Positions 1 to 5,239 are shown, counted from the stretch's first letter. The stretch: 7,062 nt of DNA from Lentzea sp. (GCA_030146905.1 JASLAV010000641.1:1-7062); one strand, 5' to 3'. Numbers and translations are program-made. The notes: a model not told the origin generated them from the sequence alone.

Positions 1-735
1 CAGATGACTGGTGGACAGCAGGATCAGGCTGAACACCCGGCTGCGGGCCATTCCCTCGTCGTACCCGTCGATCGCCGCGGTGAGCAGTGGGACGGCGGTC
101 CGCGCGTGCTGCCGTCCCGCGGTGCCGGACAGGTCCGCGTGCACGGCTCCGGCGATCCCGGACAGGTCCGCCTCGGTGAAGAACGCGGCCCAGCCGGCCA
201 CGGCGGTGCGGTTCGCGGCGGTGAACTGCTCGTGACCGCGGTCGAGCAGGGTGAGGGCGCTCTGTTCGGACCCCTTCTTGGCGCACGCCCACGCCGCGTT
301 GACCGAGAGGAGGCCTGCCGCGAGGTCGTCACCGGAACGGGAGGCCGCGAGCCGGCCGAGGTCGAAGTACCGCGACGCCTCGTCGAGCTGGCCGTGGTGC
401 AGGAACACGCGACCGAGCCGGTAGCAGACGTTGGCCGTCAACCCGTCGGCACGCGCCGTCCCGGCCAGTGCCAGGGCGTGGCAGAAGTGGTTCTGCGCGT
501 TGTTCACCAGACCGGCGTCGAAGCACACCCAGCCCGCGAGGTTGCGCAGGTCGGCCACGGCGACGTGCAACCGCTGCCGCACGTGCTCCGGTGCGGAGGC
601 GGTCAGCAGCGGGAGAGTGGCGCGGATCTGCCGCCGGACGTCGTCGAGGCAGACCTCGCCGCCGCTGCGGTAGTCCATTTCGCGCAACGCGCGGGTGTTG
701 TCCTCCAGGCGCGTGACATCCGAAAGTCCGATCAT
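1..735 (-). CDS. TPR-repeat protein related to XRE-family regulators, lacking an HTH (3'-truncated by window edge)
   Basis: The minus-strand frame is open from ATG 735 to the window edge (245 residues) with strong G/C third-position bias. The visible protein opens with [20 protein letters not shown] and continues with a GG-containing stretch and paired-helix segments typical of tetratricopeptide repeats (for example the [20 protein letters not shown] segment, about residues 106-125). In actinomycete XRE-TPR regulators this IGLSDV segment normally follows an N-terminal helix-turn-helix of about 80 residues. Here the codons upstream of 735 stay open to a stop at 889-891 but encode a Pro/Gly/Thr-rich string, not an HTH. 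I chose ATG 735 because a GGGGGTG sequence lies about 6 nt upstream; GTG 744 is an in-frame alternative. It is divergent from the cold-shock gene. The role is probably protein-protein interaction or signalling, and the partner is unknown. The C-terminus lies outside the window. Confidence 0.75.
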   Translation of the reverse strand, partial: MIGLSDVTRLEDNTRALREMDYRSGGEVCLDDVRRQIRATLPLLTASAPEHVRQRLHVAVADLRNLAGWVCFDAGLVNNAQNHFCHALALAGTARADGLTANVCYRLGRVFLHHGQLDEASRYFDLGRLAASRSGDDLAAGLLSVNAAWACAKKGSEQSALTLLDRGHEQFTAANRTAVAGWAAFFTEADLSGIAGAVHADLSGTAGRQHARTAVPLLTAAIDGYDEGMARSRVFSLILLSTSHL

Positions 736-802
736 GGCGGGCACCCCCGAACCAGGTGTGGTGGGCGTACCGCCGGGGGCCGGGGCGGCTGGACCTACAT
801 CC

Positions 803-808
803 ACCCTA
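803..808 (-). promoter_or_regulatory. Candidate -10 box (TAGGGT) for the TPR gene
   Basis: TAGGGT, read on the minus strand, matches the TANNNT pattern of actinomycete housekeeping promoters. It lies about 65 bp upstream of ATG 735, in a locally less GC-rich patch (TACTAGGGT). No convincing -35 hexamer is found 16-18 bp further upstream, so the call rests on the -10 alone. Confidence 0.25.
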
Positions 809-907
809 GTACGGCATCCCGACCTGCGGCCTCCGCTGTTTGGGTGCAGACGAGTTGCCGGGACCGGGGTGGGCGCGCATGAGGATGATCACGGTTCGGG
901 TCCTCCC

Positions 908-938
908 TGGACCGGTGGGGGGCCTGTCGTTGTAGGCT
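908..938 (+). promoter_or_regulatory. Candidate promoter of the cold-shock gene
   Basis: TAGGCT at 933-938 is a plausible -10. TGGACC at 908-913 is a four-of-six match to a TTGACA-type -35, but with a long 19-bp spacer. If it is used, the mRNA would begin near 945 and carry an untranslated leader of about 140 nt. Long leaders are common for cold-shock genes. Support is pattern-based only. Confidence 0.3.
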
Positions 939-971
939 GGTGCCATCAGTCATGGTTCCGAAAGTTCCGGT

Positions 972-1000
972 CGCCCGTGATCACAGGTCACGGGCGTTTT
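972..1000 (+). promoter_or_regulatory. Terminator-like hairpin in the cold-shock gene leader
   Basis: A perfect 9-bp stem (CGCCCGTGA at 972-980 with TCACGGGCG at 988-996) encloses a 7-nt loop and is followed at once by TTTT (997-1000). This is the shape of an intrinsic terminator. It lies about 85 nt upstream of the cold-shock start codon and no gene on this strand precedes it, so an attenuator or temperature-responsive leader element is more likely than an ordinary end-of-gene terminator. A smaller hairpin (CCCGCA 1045-1050 with TGCGGG 1054-1059, 3-nt loop) follows nearer the ribosome binding site. Confidence 0.5.
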
Positions 1001-1084
1001 GCCGTTCAGCGTCTCGGGAAAGCCATGACGGATCACCCCCCGGCCCCGCATCGTGCGGGCGCCGAATCATTGGTTGGAGAGCGC

Positions 1085-1288
1085 ATGGCCACCGGAACCG
1101 TCAAGTGGTTCAACTCTGAAAAGGGCTTCGACTTCATCGAGCAGGACGGTGGCGGCGCCGACGTGTTCGTCCACTACTCGAACATCGCCGCGCAGGGCTA
1201 CCGGGAGCTCCAGGAAGGCCAGAAGGTCTCCTTCGAGATCACCCAGGGCCAGAAGGGCCCGCAGGCGGAGAACGTCATCCCCGCCTAG
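1085..1288 (+). CDS. CspA-family cold-shock protein with an altered RNP1 motif
   Basis: The 67-residue protein starts [10 protein letters not shown] and is the usual full length for a single cold-shock domain, a five-stranded beta-barrel that binds single-stranded RNA or DNA and acts as a cytoplasmic RNA chaperone. RNP1 lies at about residues 13-18 and RNP2 is [11 protein letters not shown]1 reads KGFDFI: residue 16 is Asp (GAC at 1130-1132), where the family almost always has Gly. The aromatic residues W8, F9, F15 and F17 are kept. The start at 1085 is supported by GGAGAG at 1076-1081 and by family length. An in-frame ATG at 1025 would add 20 residues, but they do not look like the family. 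The gene stands alone, with a long leader upstream and terminators downstream, so it is probably monocistronic. The Asp may change nucleic-acid affinity; that is inference. Confidence 0.95.
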   Translation: MATGTVKWFNSEKGFDFIEQDGGGADVFVHYSNIAAQGYRELQEGQKVSFEITQGQKGPQAENVIPA

Positions 1289-1303
1289 TCTTCCGCTGCC
1301 TGT

Positions 1304-1376
1304 CGCCGGTTCCGCCGGCGGCGTGCGTGGAGCAACACCACAGAGCCCGGCCGGGTGGTCACCCGGCCGGGCTCTG
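1304..1376 (+). terminator. Tandem terminator hairpins after the cold-shock gene
   Basis: Two hairpins follow the TAG at 1286-1288. The first has a 6-bp stem (CGCCGG 1304-1309 with CCGGCG 1315-1320) and a TTCCG loop. The second is a perfect 16-bp stem (1341-1356 with 1361-1376) closed by a GGTC tetraloop. Neither has a T-tract, which is normal for terminators in high-GC actinomycetes. The second is long enough to act in both directions. Confidence 0.8.
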
Positions 1377-1736
1377 CTGTGCGAGCGGCCCGAAAACCTC
1401 CAGTGGCCGGGGTAGACATTCGCGTCCTGCCGGATGTACTCTTCTTCTCGACACGAGAGAGAATGTCTTATCGGCACGGGAGATGACGAACTACCCGTGA
1501 GATCAGGCAAGAGCAAGGAAAGTCAGTACCAGAGGAGAAGGGAAGGGTTGCACGCCATCGGATCGCCCGCCTCCGGCTGAACACCGCCGAGCGGGTACCG
1601 CAGTTCCATCGAGATCGGCAGGTGGTCTTCGGTTGAGCAAGAGCAACGATCCCCGCGGATCCCGTCTTCGGCGAGGGTGACGCGGACACGAGAACCCGGC
1701 TTCGCGGCCGGTTGATGGAAGTGGACCCACAACCCT
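1377..1736 (+). other. Gene-less, hairpin-rich lower-GC stretch (possible leader RNA or small RNA)
   Basis: No convincing gene lies here. Several inverted repeats are visible. AGACATTC 1414-1421 pairs with GAATGTCT 1461-1468 and encloses TCTCG/CGAGA at 1446-1450/1454-1458. CACGGG 1475-1480 pairs with CCCGTG 1494-1499. A two-part stem at 1566-1595 combines CCCGC/GCGGG with CGGC/GCCG. GATCC 1648-1652 pairs with GGATC 1657-1661, and CCGGC 1696-1700 with GCCGG 1707-1711. The decamer GCAAGAGCAA occurs twice (1507-1516 and 1637-1646). Composition is visibly less GC-rich than the flanks. The stretch is bracketed by strong hairpins at 1341-1376 and 1737-1766, so it could be a discrete small RNA or the 5' leader of the MerR-type gene. 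Neither has been shown. Confidence 0.3.
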
Positions 1737-1766
1737 GGGGCCCCGGTGCGCACGCACCGGGGCCCC
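1737..1766 (+). terminator. Perfect 13-bp GC-rich hairpin just upstream of the MerR-type gene
   Basis: Bases 1737-1749 pair perfectly with 1754-1766 around a GCAC loop. The hairpin ends 9 nt before the ribosome binding site (GGAGG 1776-1780) of the gene at 1785. No plus-strand gene lies between it and the previous terminator, so it either ends an untranslated RNA or acts as an attenuator in the MerR-type gene leader. It has no T-tract. Confidence 0.55.
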
Positions 1767-1784
1767 TCGTGATGCGGAGGCGCG

Positions 1785-2156
1785 ATGACCCCTGAGACAC
1801 CCCGGCAGGACCTCGGCGAGCCGCAGACCGCGGCCGCGAACCTCGACGACGACCACTACCCGGCCTACACCATGGGCCGCGCGGCGGAGATGCTCAACAC
1901 CAGTGCGGCCTTCCTGCGCAGCCTCGACGAGGCGAAGCTGATCCAGCCGCAGCGATCGGCCGGTGGTCATCGCCGGTACTCCCGCCAGCAGTTGCGCCTG
2001 GCAGCGCGCGTCCGCACGCTGCTCGACGAGGGCATCGGCCTGGACGCCGCCTGCCGCATCGTCAGCCTGGAAGACCAGCTGGAAGAAGCCAGGAAGCCCA
2101 CCCTCCAGAGCCCGCCCCCGCCCGACGGGCCGCACCCGCCCTTGCGGAGCGTGTGA
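1785..2156 (+). CDS. Small MerR-type helix-turn-helix regulator
   Basis: The 123-residue cytoplasmic DNA-binding protein has an acidic, likely flexible N-terminus (1-26). A MerR-type HTH follows at about 28-47 (YTMGRAAEMLNTSAAFLRSL), then a wing with GGHRRYS at 60-66 and a second helical pair at 67-100 ending ACRIVSLEDQLEEA. The tail from 105 is Pro-rich. Classical MerR proteins have a long dimerisation helix and an effector-binding domain; this one stops after the DNA-binding part, as in the short MerR-type proteins widespread in actinomycetes, so it has no visible ligand pocket. The start is fixed by GGAGG at 1776-1780, four bases before the ATG. It lies downstream of the cold-shock gene but is separated from it by terminators, and it converges on the GAF-ANTAR gene with a 5-bp gap. 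The target genes are unknown. Confidence 0.88.
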   Translation: MTPETPRQDLGEPQTAAANLDDDHYPAYTMGRAAEMLNTSAAFLRSLDEAKLIQPQRSAGGHRRYSRQQLRLAARVRTLLDEGIGLDAACRIVSLEDQLEEARKPTLQSPPPPDGPHPPLRSV

Positions 2157-2161
2157 CCGGC

Positions 2162-2947
2162 TCAGCGCCGCACGGCGTTGTCGAGCAGGTTCCTGGCAAC
2201 GTCCCGGAGTTTGACGTTGTCGTTCTGGGACTGCTGGACGAGCATGGTGAAGGCTTGGTCGGCGGTGCAGGAATGCACCGCCATCAGAATCCCTTTCGCC
2301 TGCTCGATGACCGCTCGTGAGACCAGCGCGGCCTCCAGGTGCTCGATGTGCTCGCGGGACCTCTGCCGCTGGTGGGCGCTGGTGATCGCGGCGCTGGCGG
2401 CGGTGGTGAACAGCCGCATCACGCTTTCGTCGAACGGGTCGAAGGCCGTCGCGCTGTAGCTGTAGAGGTTGATCGATCCCGCGTGCACGGCGTCGTCGTT
2501 GTCGGACGCGGGAAGTGCGACGGGCACCGACAGGCTGGTGCGCACGCCGTGGTCGTTCGCGGCCGTGTCGAACTCCGGCCAGGTGTCGCTGTTCTCACCG
2601 ATGACGGCCCGGATCGCGCTGCGCGAGCGTGCGGCCTCCAGACACGGGCCCCGGTCGGCGCCGTACTGGCTCTTGTCGAGCTCGATGAACGCGCTGTCGC
2701 TCGCGCCGGCGGTTCTCGGGTGCTCATCGTTCACCGTGATGGTGACGGCGTCGGCGTCCTGGATCGCCCTCGTCGCGGTGTCGGCGAGCCGTTGCAGAAC
2801 CTCGTCCAGGGGCTCCTCGGTGGAAAGCCCGTCCCTCAGCACCATCAGCGCCGCGGTCGCCTCGTCCAGCCGCTCGACCGGGTCTTGCCGGTCCGCTTCC
2901 GCGGGGTGCTCGGGTCTGTGCCCGACCGCGGTCGTCAGATCGTCCAT
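2162..2947 (-). CDS. GAF-ANTAR domain protein (RNA-binding antiterminator type), copy 1
   Basis: The 261-residue cytoplasmic protein has a GAF sensor domain at about 40-190 (GADRGPCLEAARS near 96-108 and SLSVPVAL near 138-145) and a C-terminal ANTAR domain at about 203-260 (SRAVIEQAKGILMAVHSCTA). ANTAR domains bind paired RNA hairpins and prevent transcription termination; the GAF domain should sense a small molecule or redox signal, identity unknown. I chose ATG 2947 because AAAGG lies about 9 nt upstream and the residues encoded before it (possible start 3043) are not family-like. There is no phospho-acceptor receiver domain, so control is probably by ligand, not by a kinase. It lies 117 bp downstream of the glycosyltransferase on the same strand, but a hairpin intervenes. 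It is one of two GAF-ANTAR genes in the window. Confidence 0.92.
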   Translation of the reverse strand: MDDLTTAVGHRPEHPAEADRQDPVERLDEATAALMVLRDGLSTEEPLDEVLQRLADTATRAIQDADAVTITVNDEHPRTAGASDSAFIELDKSQYGADRGPCLEAARSRSAIRAVIGENSDTWPEFDTAANDHGVRTSLSVPVALPASDNDDAVHAGSINLYSYSATAFDPFDESVMRLFTTAASAAITSAHQRQRSREHIEHLEAALVSRAVIEQAKGILMAVHSCTADQAFTMLVQQSQNDNVKLRDVARNLLDNAVRR

Positions 2948-2985
2948 GCCGCATCGCCTTTCGACGAGAACGAGTTCGCGGCGCT

Positions 2986-3028
2986 GGTGCTTCAACGCTC
3001 GCGACAAATGGTACGGGCAGGAAGCACC
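2986..3028 (-). repeat. 8-bp inverted repeat in the leader of GAF-ANTAR copy 1
   Basis: GGTGCTTC at 2986-2993 and GAAGCACC at 3021-3028 are perfect inverted repeats separated by 27 nt. On the minus strand two more pairs can form beyond one mismatch. The repeat lies 38 bp upstream of the start codon at 2947, where an operator or a leader RNA hairpin would be expected. Which strand and which mechanism are unknown. Confidence 0.45.
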
Positions 3029-3033
3029 GGCCA

Positions 3034-3054
3034 GGGCACCCACTCGGGTGTCCC
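3034..3054 (-). terminator. Weak terminator-like hairpin after the glycosyltransferase
   Basis: GGG-CACCC at 3034-3041 pairs with GGGTG-CCC at 3046-3054 around an ACTC loop, with one bulged base (3051): 8 bp in all. It starts 10 nt past the glycosyltransferase stop on the minus strand and has no T-tract. It may partly separate transcription of the glycosyltransferase from GAF-ANTAR copy 1. A terminator between these genes could itself be an antitermination target. Confidence 0.4.
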
Positions 3055-3064
3055 GGTCAGCGTG

Positions 3065-4339
3065 TCACTTCGGCGCAGGACTCGTTCCCGCTCGGGACCG
3101 CGACGGGGCGGCGGCCGGCCGGGCCGCACCGCGCGTGACGGCCGCCGCCGAGTAGTTCCGGACCAGGTCGGTGGCGACGCGCTGCCAGGAGTAACGCGCG
3201 TGCGCCCGTTCGCGAGCGGCGGCGCTGAGCAGCTCCCGCCGCGCACCGTCGGCGAACAGCGCCCGCAACGCCTTGGCGATCGCGTCCGGCTTGCCCGGCG
3301 GGACCAGCGTGCCGGTCCGGCCGTCCACCACGAAGTCGACGAGACCGCCGACCGCGGTGGCGATCACCGGGACGCCGCACGCCATCGCCTCCAGCGCCAC
3401 GCCGCCGGACGACTGGTGCCGCGGTGTGCACGCGACCACGTCCGCGGTCCGGAGCAGGGCGGGCAGTTCGGCCTGCGCCACGTGACCCGCGAACACCACC
3501 CGGTCCGCGACACCCCGCGCGTGGGCCAGCGCCAGCAGCCGCTTGGTCTCCGGATCGTCCGGCGTTCCGCCGCCGGCGATGACCAGCTCCACGGCGCCCG
3601 TCGCGGACAGGGCGCGGATGATGTCGTCGAAGCCGCGCAGCGGCGTCAACCTGCCGACCGACACGATGCGACGCGTGTGCTGCCGGTCGAAGGGCGCACG
3701 TCGTGGTGTGAACACGTCGAGGTCGACTCCTCGTGGCACCACGGCCAGTTTCGACCGGTCGATGCCCATCCCGAGCACCTGGCTCGCTTCTGCCGCGCAG
3801 ATCGCGACGACGCGGGTGGACTCGTGACCGACGATCCGCTCGACGGCCAGACGCCGGGTCGAGGCCGGGTCGTTCGCGCGTTGGTCGTGCCGCGGCACAG
3901 AACCCACCGAGTGGTACGTCTGCACGACCGGTACCCGGCTGCTCCGGGCGCTCAGCACGGCGGCGATGCCCGACAACCAGCCGTGGGCGTGCACGACGTC
4001 GGGGCGGTGCGCTTTCCAGGCGAGTTCGAGGAACTGGACGAAGTCGCCGGTGTGGGCGAGGACCTCGTCCCCGTTCACCTTCATGGCGGGCCCCGCCGGA
4101 ACGTGCACCACGTCGTAGCCGTCAGCTGTCCGCACGCGTTGCGGCACGTGGGGGTGGTCGCGCCGGGTGTAGACGACCACCTTGTGCCCCAGCGCGGACA
4201 ACGCGGTCGCGAGACCTGCCACGTGGAGGTTGCGGCTTCCGGCGTCCAACGCGCCGGGCGCGGCCAGCGGGCTGGCGTGCTCGGAGACGAGCGCGATCCT
4301 CATCCGGGTGGACCTGGACCGTTCGGGGCTGCCGCCCAC
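3065..4339 (-). CDS. GT4-family (GT-B fold) glycosyltransferase
   Basis: The 424-residue protein should be a cytoplasmic retaining glycosyltransferase that uses a nucleotide sugar. The N-terminal acceptor-side Rossmann domain begins MRIALVSEHASPLA (residues 13-26) and carries HAHGWLSG (117-124), as in MshA- and sucrose-synthase-like GT4 enzymes. VPRGVDL is at 201-207. The donor domain has GRLTPLRG (229-236), VIAGGG (253-258) and GGVALEAMACGVPV (312-325). Two donor-site positions are unusual: the first Glu of the E-x7-E motif is Gln309, followed by Glu317, and the usual Lys after GRL is Arg235. I chose GTG 4339 because GAGGAG (4346-4351) lies 6 nt upstream; ATG 4303 has no ribosome binding site and ATG 4393 would overlap the GAF-ANTAR stop. 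The acceptor cannot be told from the sequence. Glycolipid, mycothiol-type or natural-product sugar transfer are all possible. Confidence 0.9.
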   Translation of the reverse strand: MGGSPERSRSTRMRIALVSEHASPLAAPGALDAGSRNLHVAGLATALSALGHKVVVYTRRDHPHVPQRVRTADGYDVVHVPAGPAMKVNGDEVLAHTGDFVQFLELAWKAHRPDVVHAHGWLSGIAAVLSARSSRVPVVQTYHSVGSVPRHDQRANDPASTRRLAVERIVGHESTRVVAICAAEASQVLGMGIDRSKLAVVPRGVDLDVFTPRRAPFDRQHTRRIVSVGRLTPLRGFDDIIRALSATGAVELVIAGGGTPDDPETKRLLALAHARGVADRVVFAGHVAQAELPALLRTADVVACTPRHQSSGGVALEAMACGVPVIATAVGGLVDFVVDGRTGTLVPPGKPDAIAKALRALFADGARRELLSAAARERAHARYSWQRVATDLVRNYSAAAVTRGAARPAAAPSRSRAGTSPAPK

Positions 4340-4345
4340 GGTGTT

Positions 4346-4367
4346 CTCCTCACGACGGGGTGACGAG
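4346..4367 (-). promoter_or_regulatory. Hairpin covering the glycosyltransferase ribosome binding site
   Basis: On the minus strand CTC-G-TCAC (4367-4360) can pair with GTGA-G-GAG (4353-4346): 4 bp, a G-G mismatch, then 3 bp, around a CCCGTC loop. The right arm contains essentially the whole GAGGAG ribosome binding site of the GTG start at 4339. The fold would hide the site and lower translation. A competing 4-bp hairpin (GACC/GGTC, 4367-4377) uses one of the same bases. The stem is short, so stability is uncertain. Confidence 0.35.
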
Positions 4368-4401
4368 ACCGCGGGTCCGGGCGGCTCCTGCATCTACCAG
4401 C

Positions 4402-4417
4402 GGCTTCACCCTAAGCC
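4402..4417 (-). promoter_or_regulatory. Hexaloop hairpin resembling an ANTAR-binding element
   Basis: On the minus strand GGCTT (4417-4413) pairs with AAGCC (4406-4402) around the six-base loop AGGGTG, with A at loop position 1 and G at position 4. Published ANTAR targets are two neighbouring hairpins with hexaloops of exactly that A1/G4 pattern. Only one such hairpin is clear here; no second A1/G4 hexaloop was found close by. It overlaps the stop codon of GAF-ANTAR copy 2 and lies about 60 nt upstream of the glycosyltransferase start. Confidence 0.3.
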
Positions 4418-5202
4418 TGCCCCTGGTCGTGGCGCCGGACGGCGGCGGGGCGGCGCTTCGCCGCGAGGAGGTCCTCCGGCCGGAGCCGTCCGGCGACGAG
4501 ATCCCCCGCGATGTCGGACAGGCGGTGACCGCTGTTCCGCGCGTGACCGCGCAACACCTGGAACGCCTGCTCCACCTCCAGGTCGCCCGCGAACGCGAGC
4601 ACACCCTTGGCCTGCTCGATGACGACCCGGCTGGTCAGCGCCGTCTGCAGTTGCCCGCTGACGACCTCGCCGCGCCGGATGGCCCGTTCCTGAAGGATCC
4701 CGATCGTGGCCGTGTCCGCCAGGGCCCGCACGACGAGCAGGTCCTCGTCGCTCAGCGCACCGGTGTCACGGCGGAACAGGGCGAGCGTGCCGATGGTCTC
4801 GCGGCGCAGCCTCATGGGCACCGCGTGCACGGAGGCGAAACCCTCCTCCAGGGCGAGCGGCGCGAACCGGGGCCAGCGCCGGGTCTCGGTGGCCAGGTCG
4901 GCGACCAGCACCGGCTCACCGGTGCGCACGCAGTCCTGGCACGGACCCTCGTCCGCCTGGAGCTCGAACAACTCCGGTGTTCGCGTTCCTGCGGAGGAGC
5001 AGGCTGCCAACCGAAGGCCGCCGTGCCGGTCGGACAGCATCAGCCCGGCCGCCGTCGCGTCCATCAGCTGGACGCAGTGCTCGGCCAGCCGGTGCAGCAC
5101 GTCCGCCACGTCGTAGTCGTCGACGAGCGTGTCCGCCAGCTGGACGAACGCGCGCAGCAGCCGGGACTCCCGCTCCGTCCCGGGGAAGACCTCACCGGTC
5201 AT
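4411..5202 (-). CDS. GAF-ANTAR domain protein (RNA-binding antiterminator type), copy 2
   Basis: The 263-residue cytoplasmic protein has an N-terminal helix (about 10-30), a GAF domain at about 33-172 (DEGPCQDCVRTGEPV at 84-98, FASVHAVPMRL near 122-132), a linking helix, and an ANTAR domain at about 183-242 (SRVVIEQAKGVLAFAGDLEVEQAF region). The GAF domain carries a CxxC pair (C88, C91) plus C43 and C68, so redox or metal sensing is possible. ATG 5202 was chosen because AGGAG lies 6 nt upstream. A GTG at 5247 would overlap the upstream stop codon but has no ribosome binding site. The gene starts 37 bp after the ornithine-synthase-like gene, so the two are probably co-transcribed, and 71 bp separate its stop from the glycosyltransferase. 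It differs clearly from copy 1 in the GAF domain, so they are not recent duplicates. Confidence 0.93.
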   Translation of the reverse strand: MTGEVFPGTERESRLLRAFVQLADTLVDDYDVADVLHRLAEHCVQLMDATAAGLMLSDRHGGLRLAACSSAGTRTPELFELQADEGPCQDCVRTGEPVLVADLATETRRWPRFAPLALEEGFASVHAVPMRLRRETIGTLALFRRDTGALSDEDLLVVRALADTATIGILQERAIRRGEVVSGQLQTALTSRVVIEQAKGVLAFAGDLEVEQAFQVLRGHARNSGHRLSDIAGDLVAGRLRPEDLLAAKRRPAAVRRHDQGQA

Positions 5203-5239
5203 CGGCAGCTCCTGTCCGCTTCCATCCACATCGGACTGG

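Noticed and set aside
4..882. Plus-strand open frame of 292 codons
   Set aside because: It is the exact antisense of the TPR protein frame; only the minus-strand reading gives recognisable sequence.
1503..2135. Minus-strand 210-codon frame across the MerR-type gene
   Set aside because: Over most of its length it overlaps the recognisable plus-strand MerR-type gene in antisense; no family resemblance.
2968..2977. SOS-box-like GAAC-GA-GTTC near the GAF-ANTAR copy 1 start
   Set aside because: Actinobacterial LexA boxes need four bases between GAAC and GTTC; here there are two, and no damage-response gene follows.
2339..4363. Very long plus-strand open frame (674 codons)
   Set aside because: It lies antisense to GAF-ANTAR copy 1 and the glycosyltransferase. 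The encoded string is Arg/Gly/Val/His-rich with no recognisable domain; it is a by-product of high GC.
4304..4393. ATG 4393 and ATG 4303 as glycosyltransferase starts
   Set aside because: Neither has a good ribosome binding site. GTG 4339 has GAGGAG at ideal spacing.
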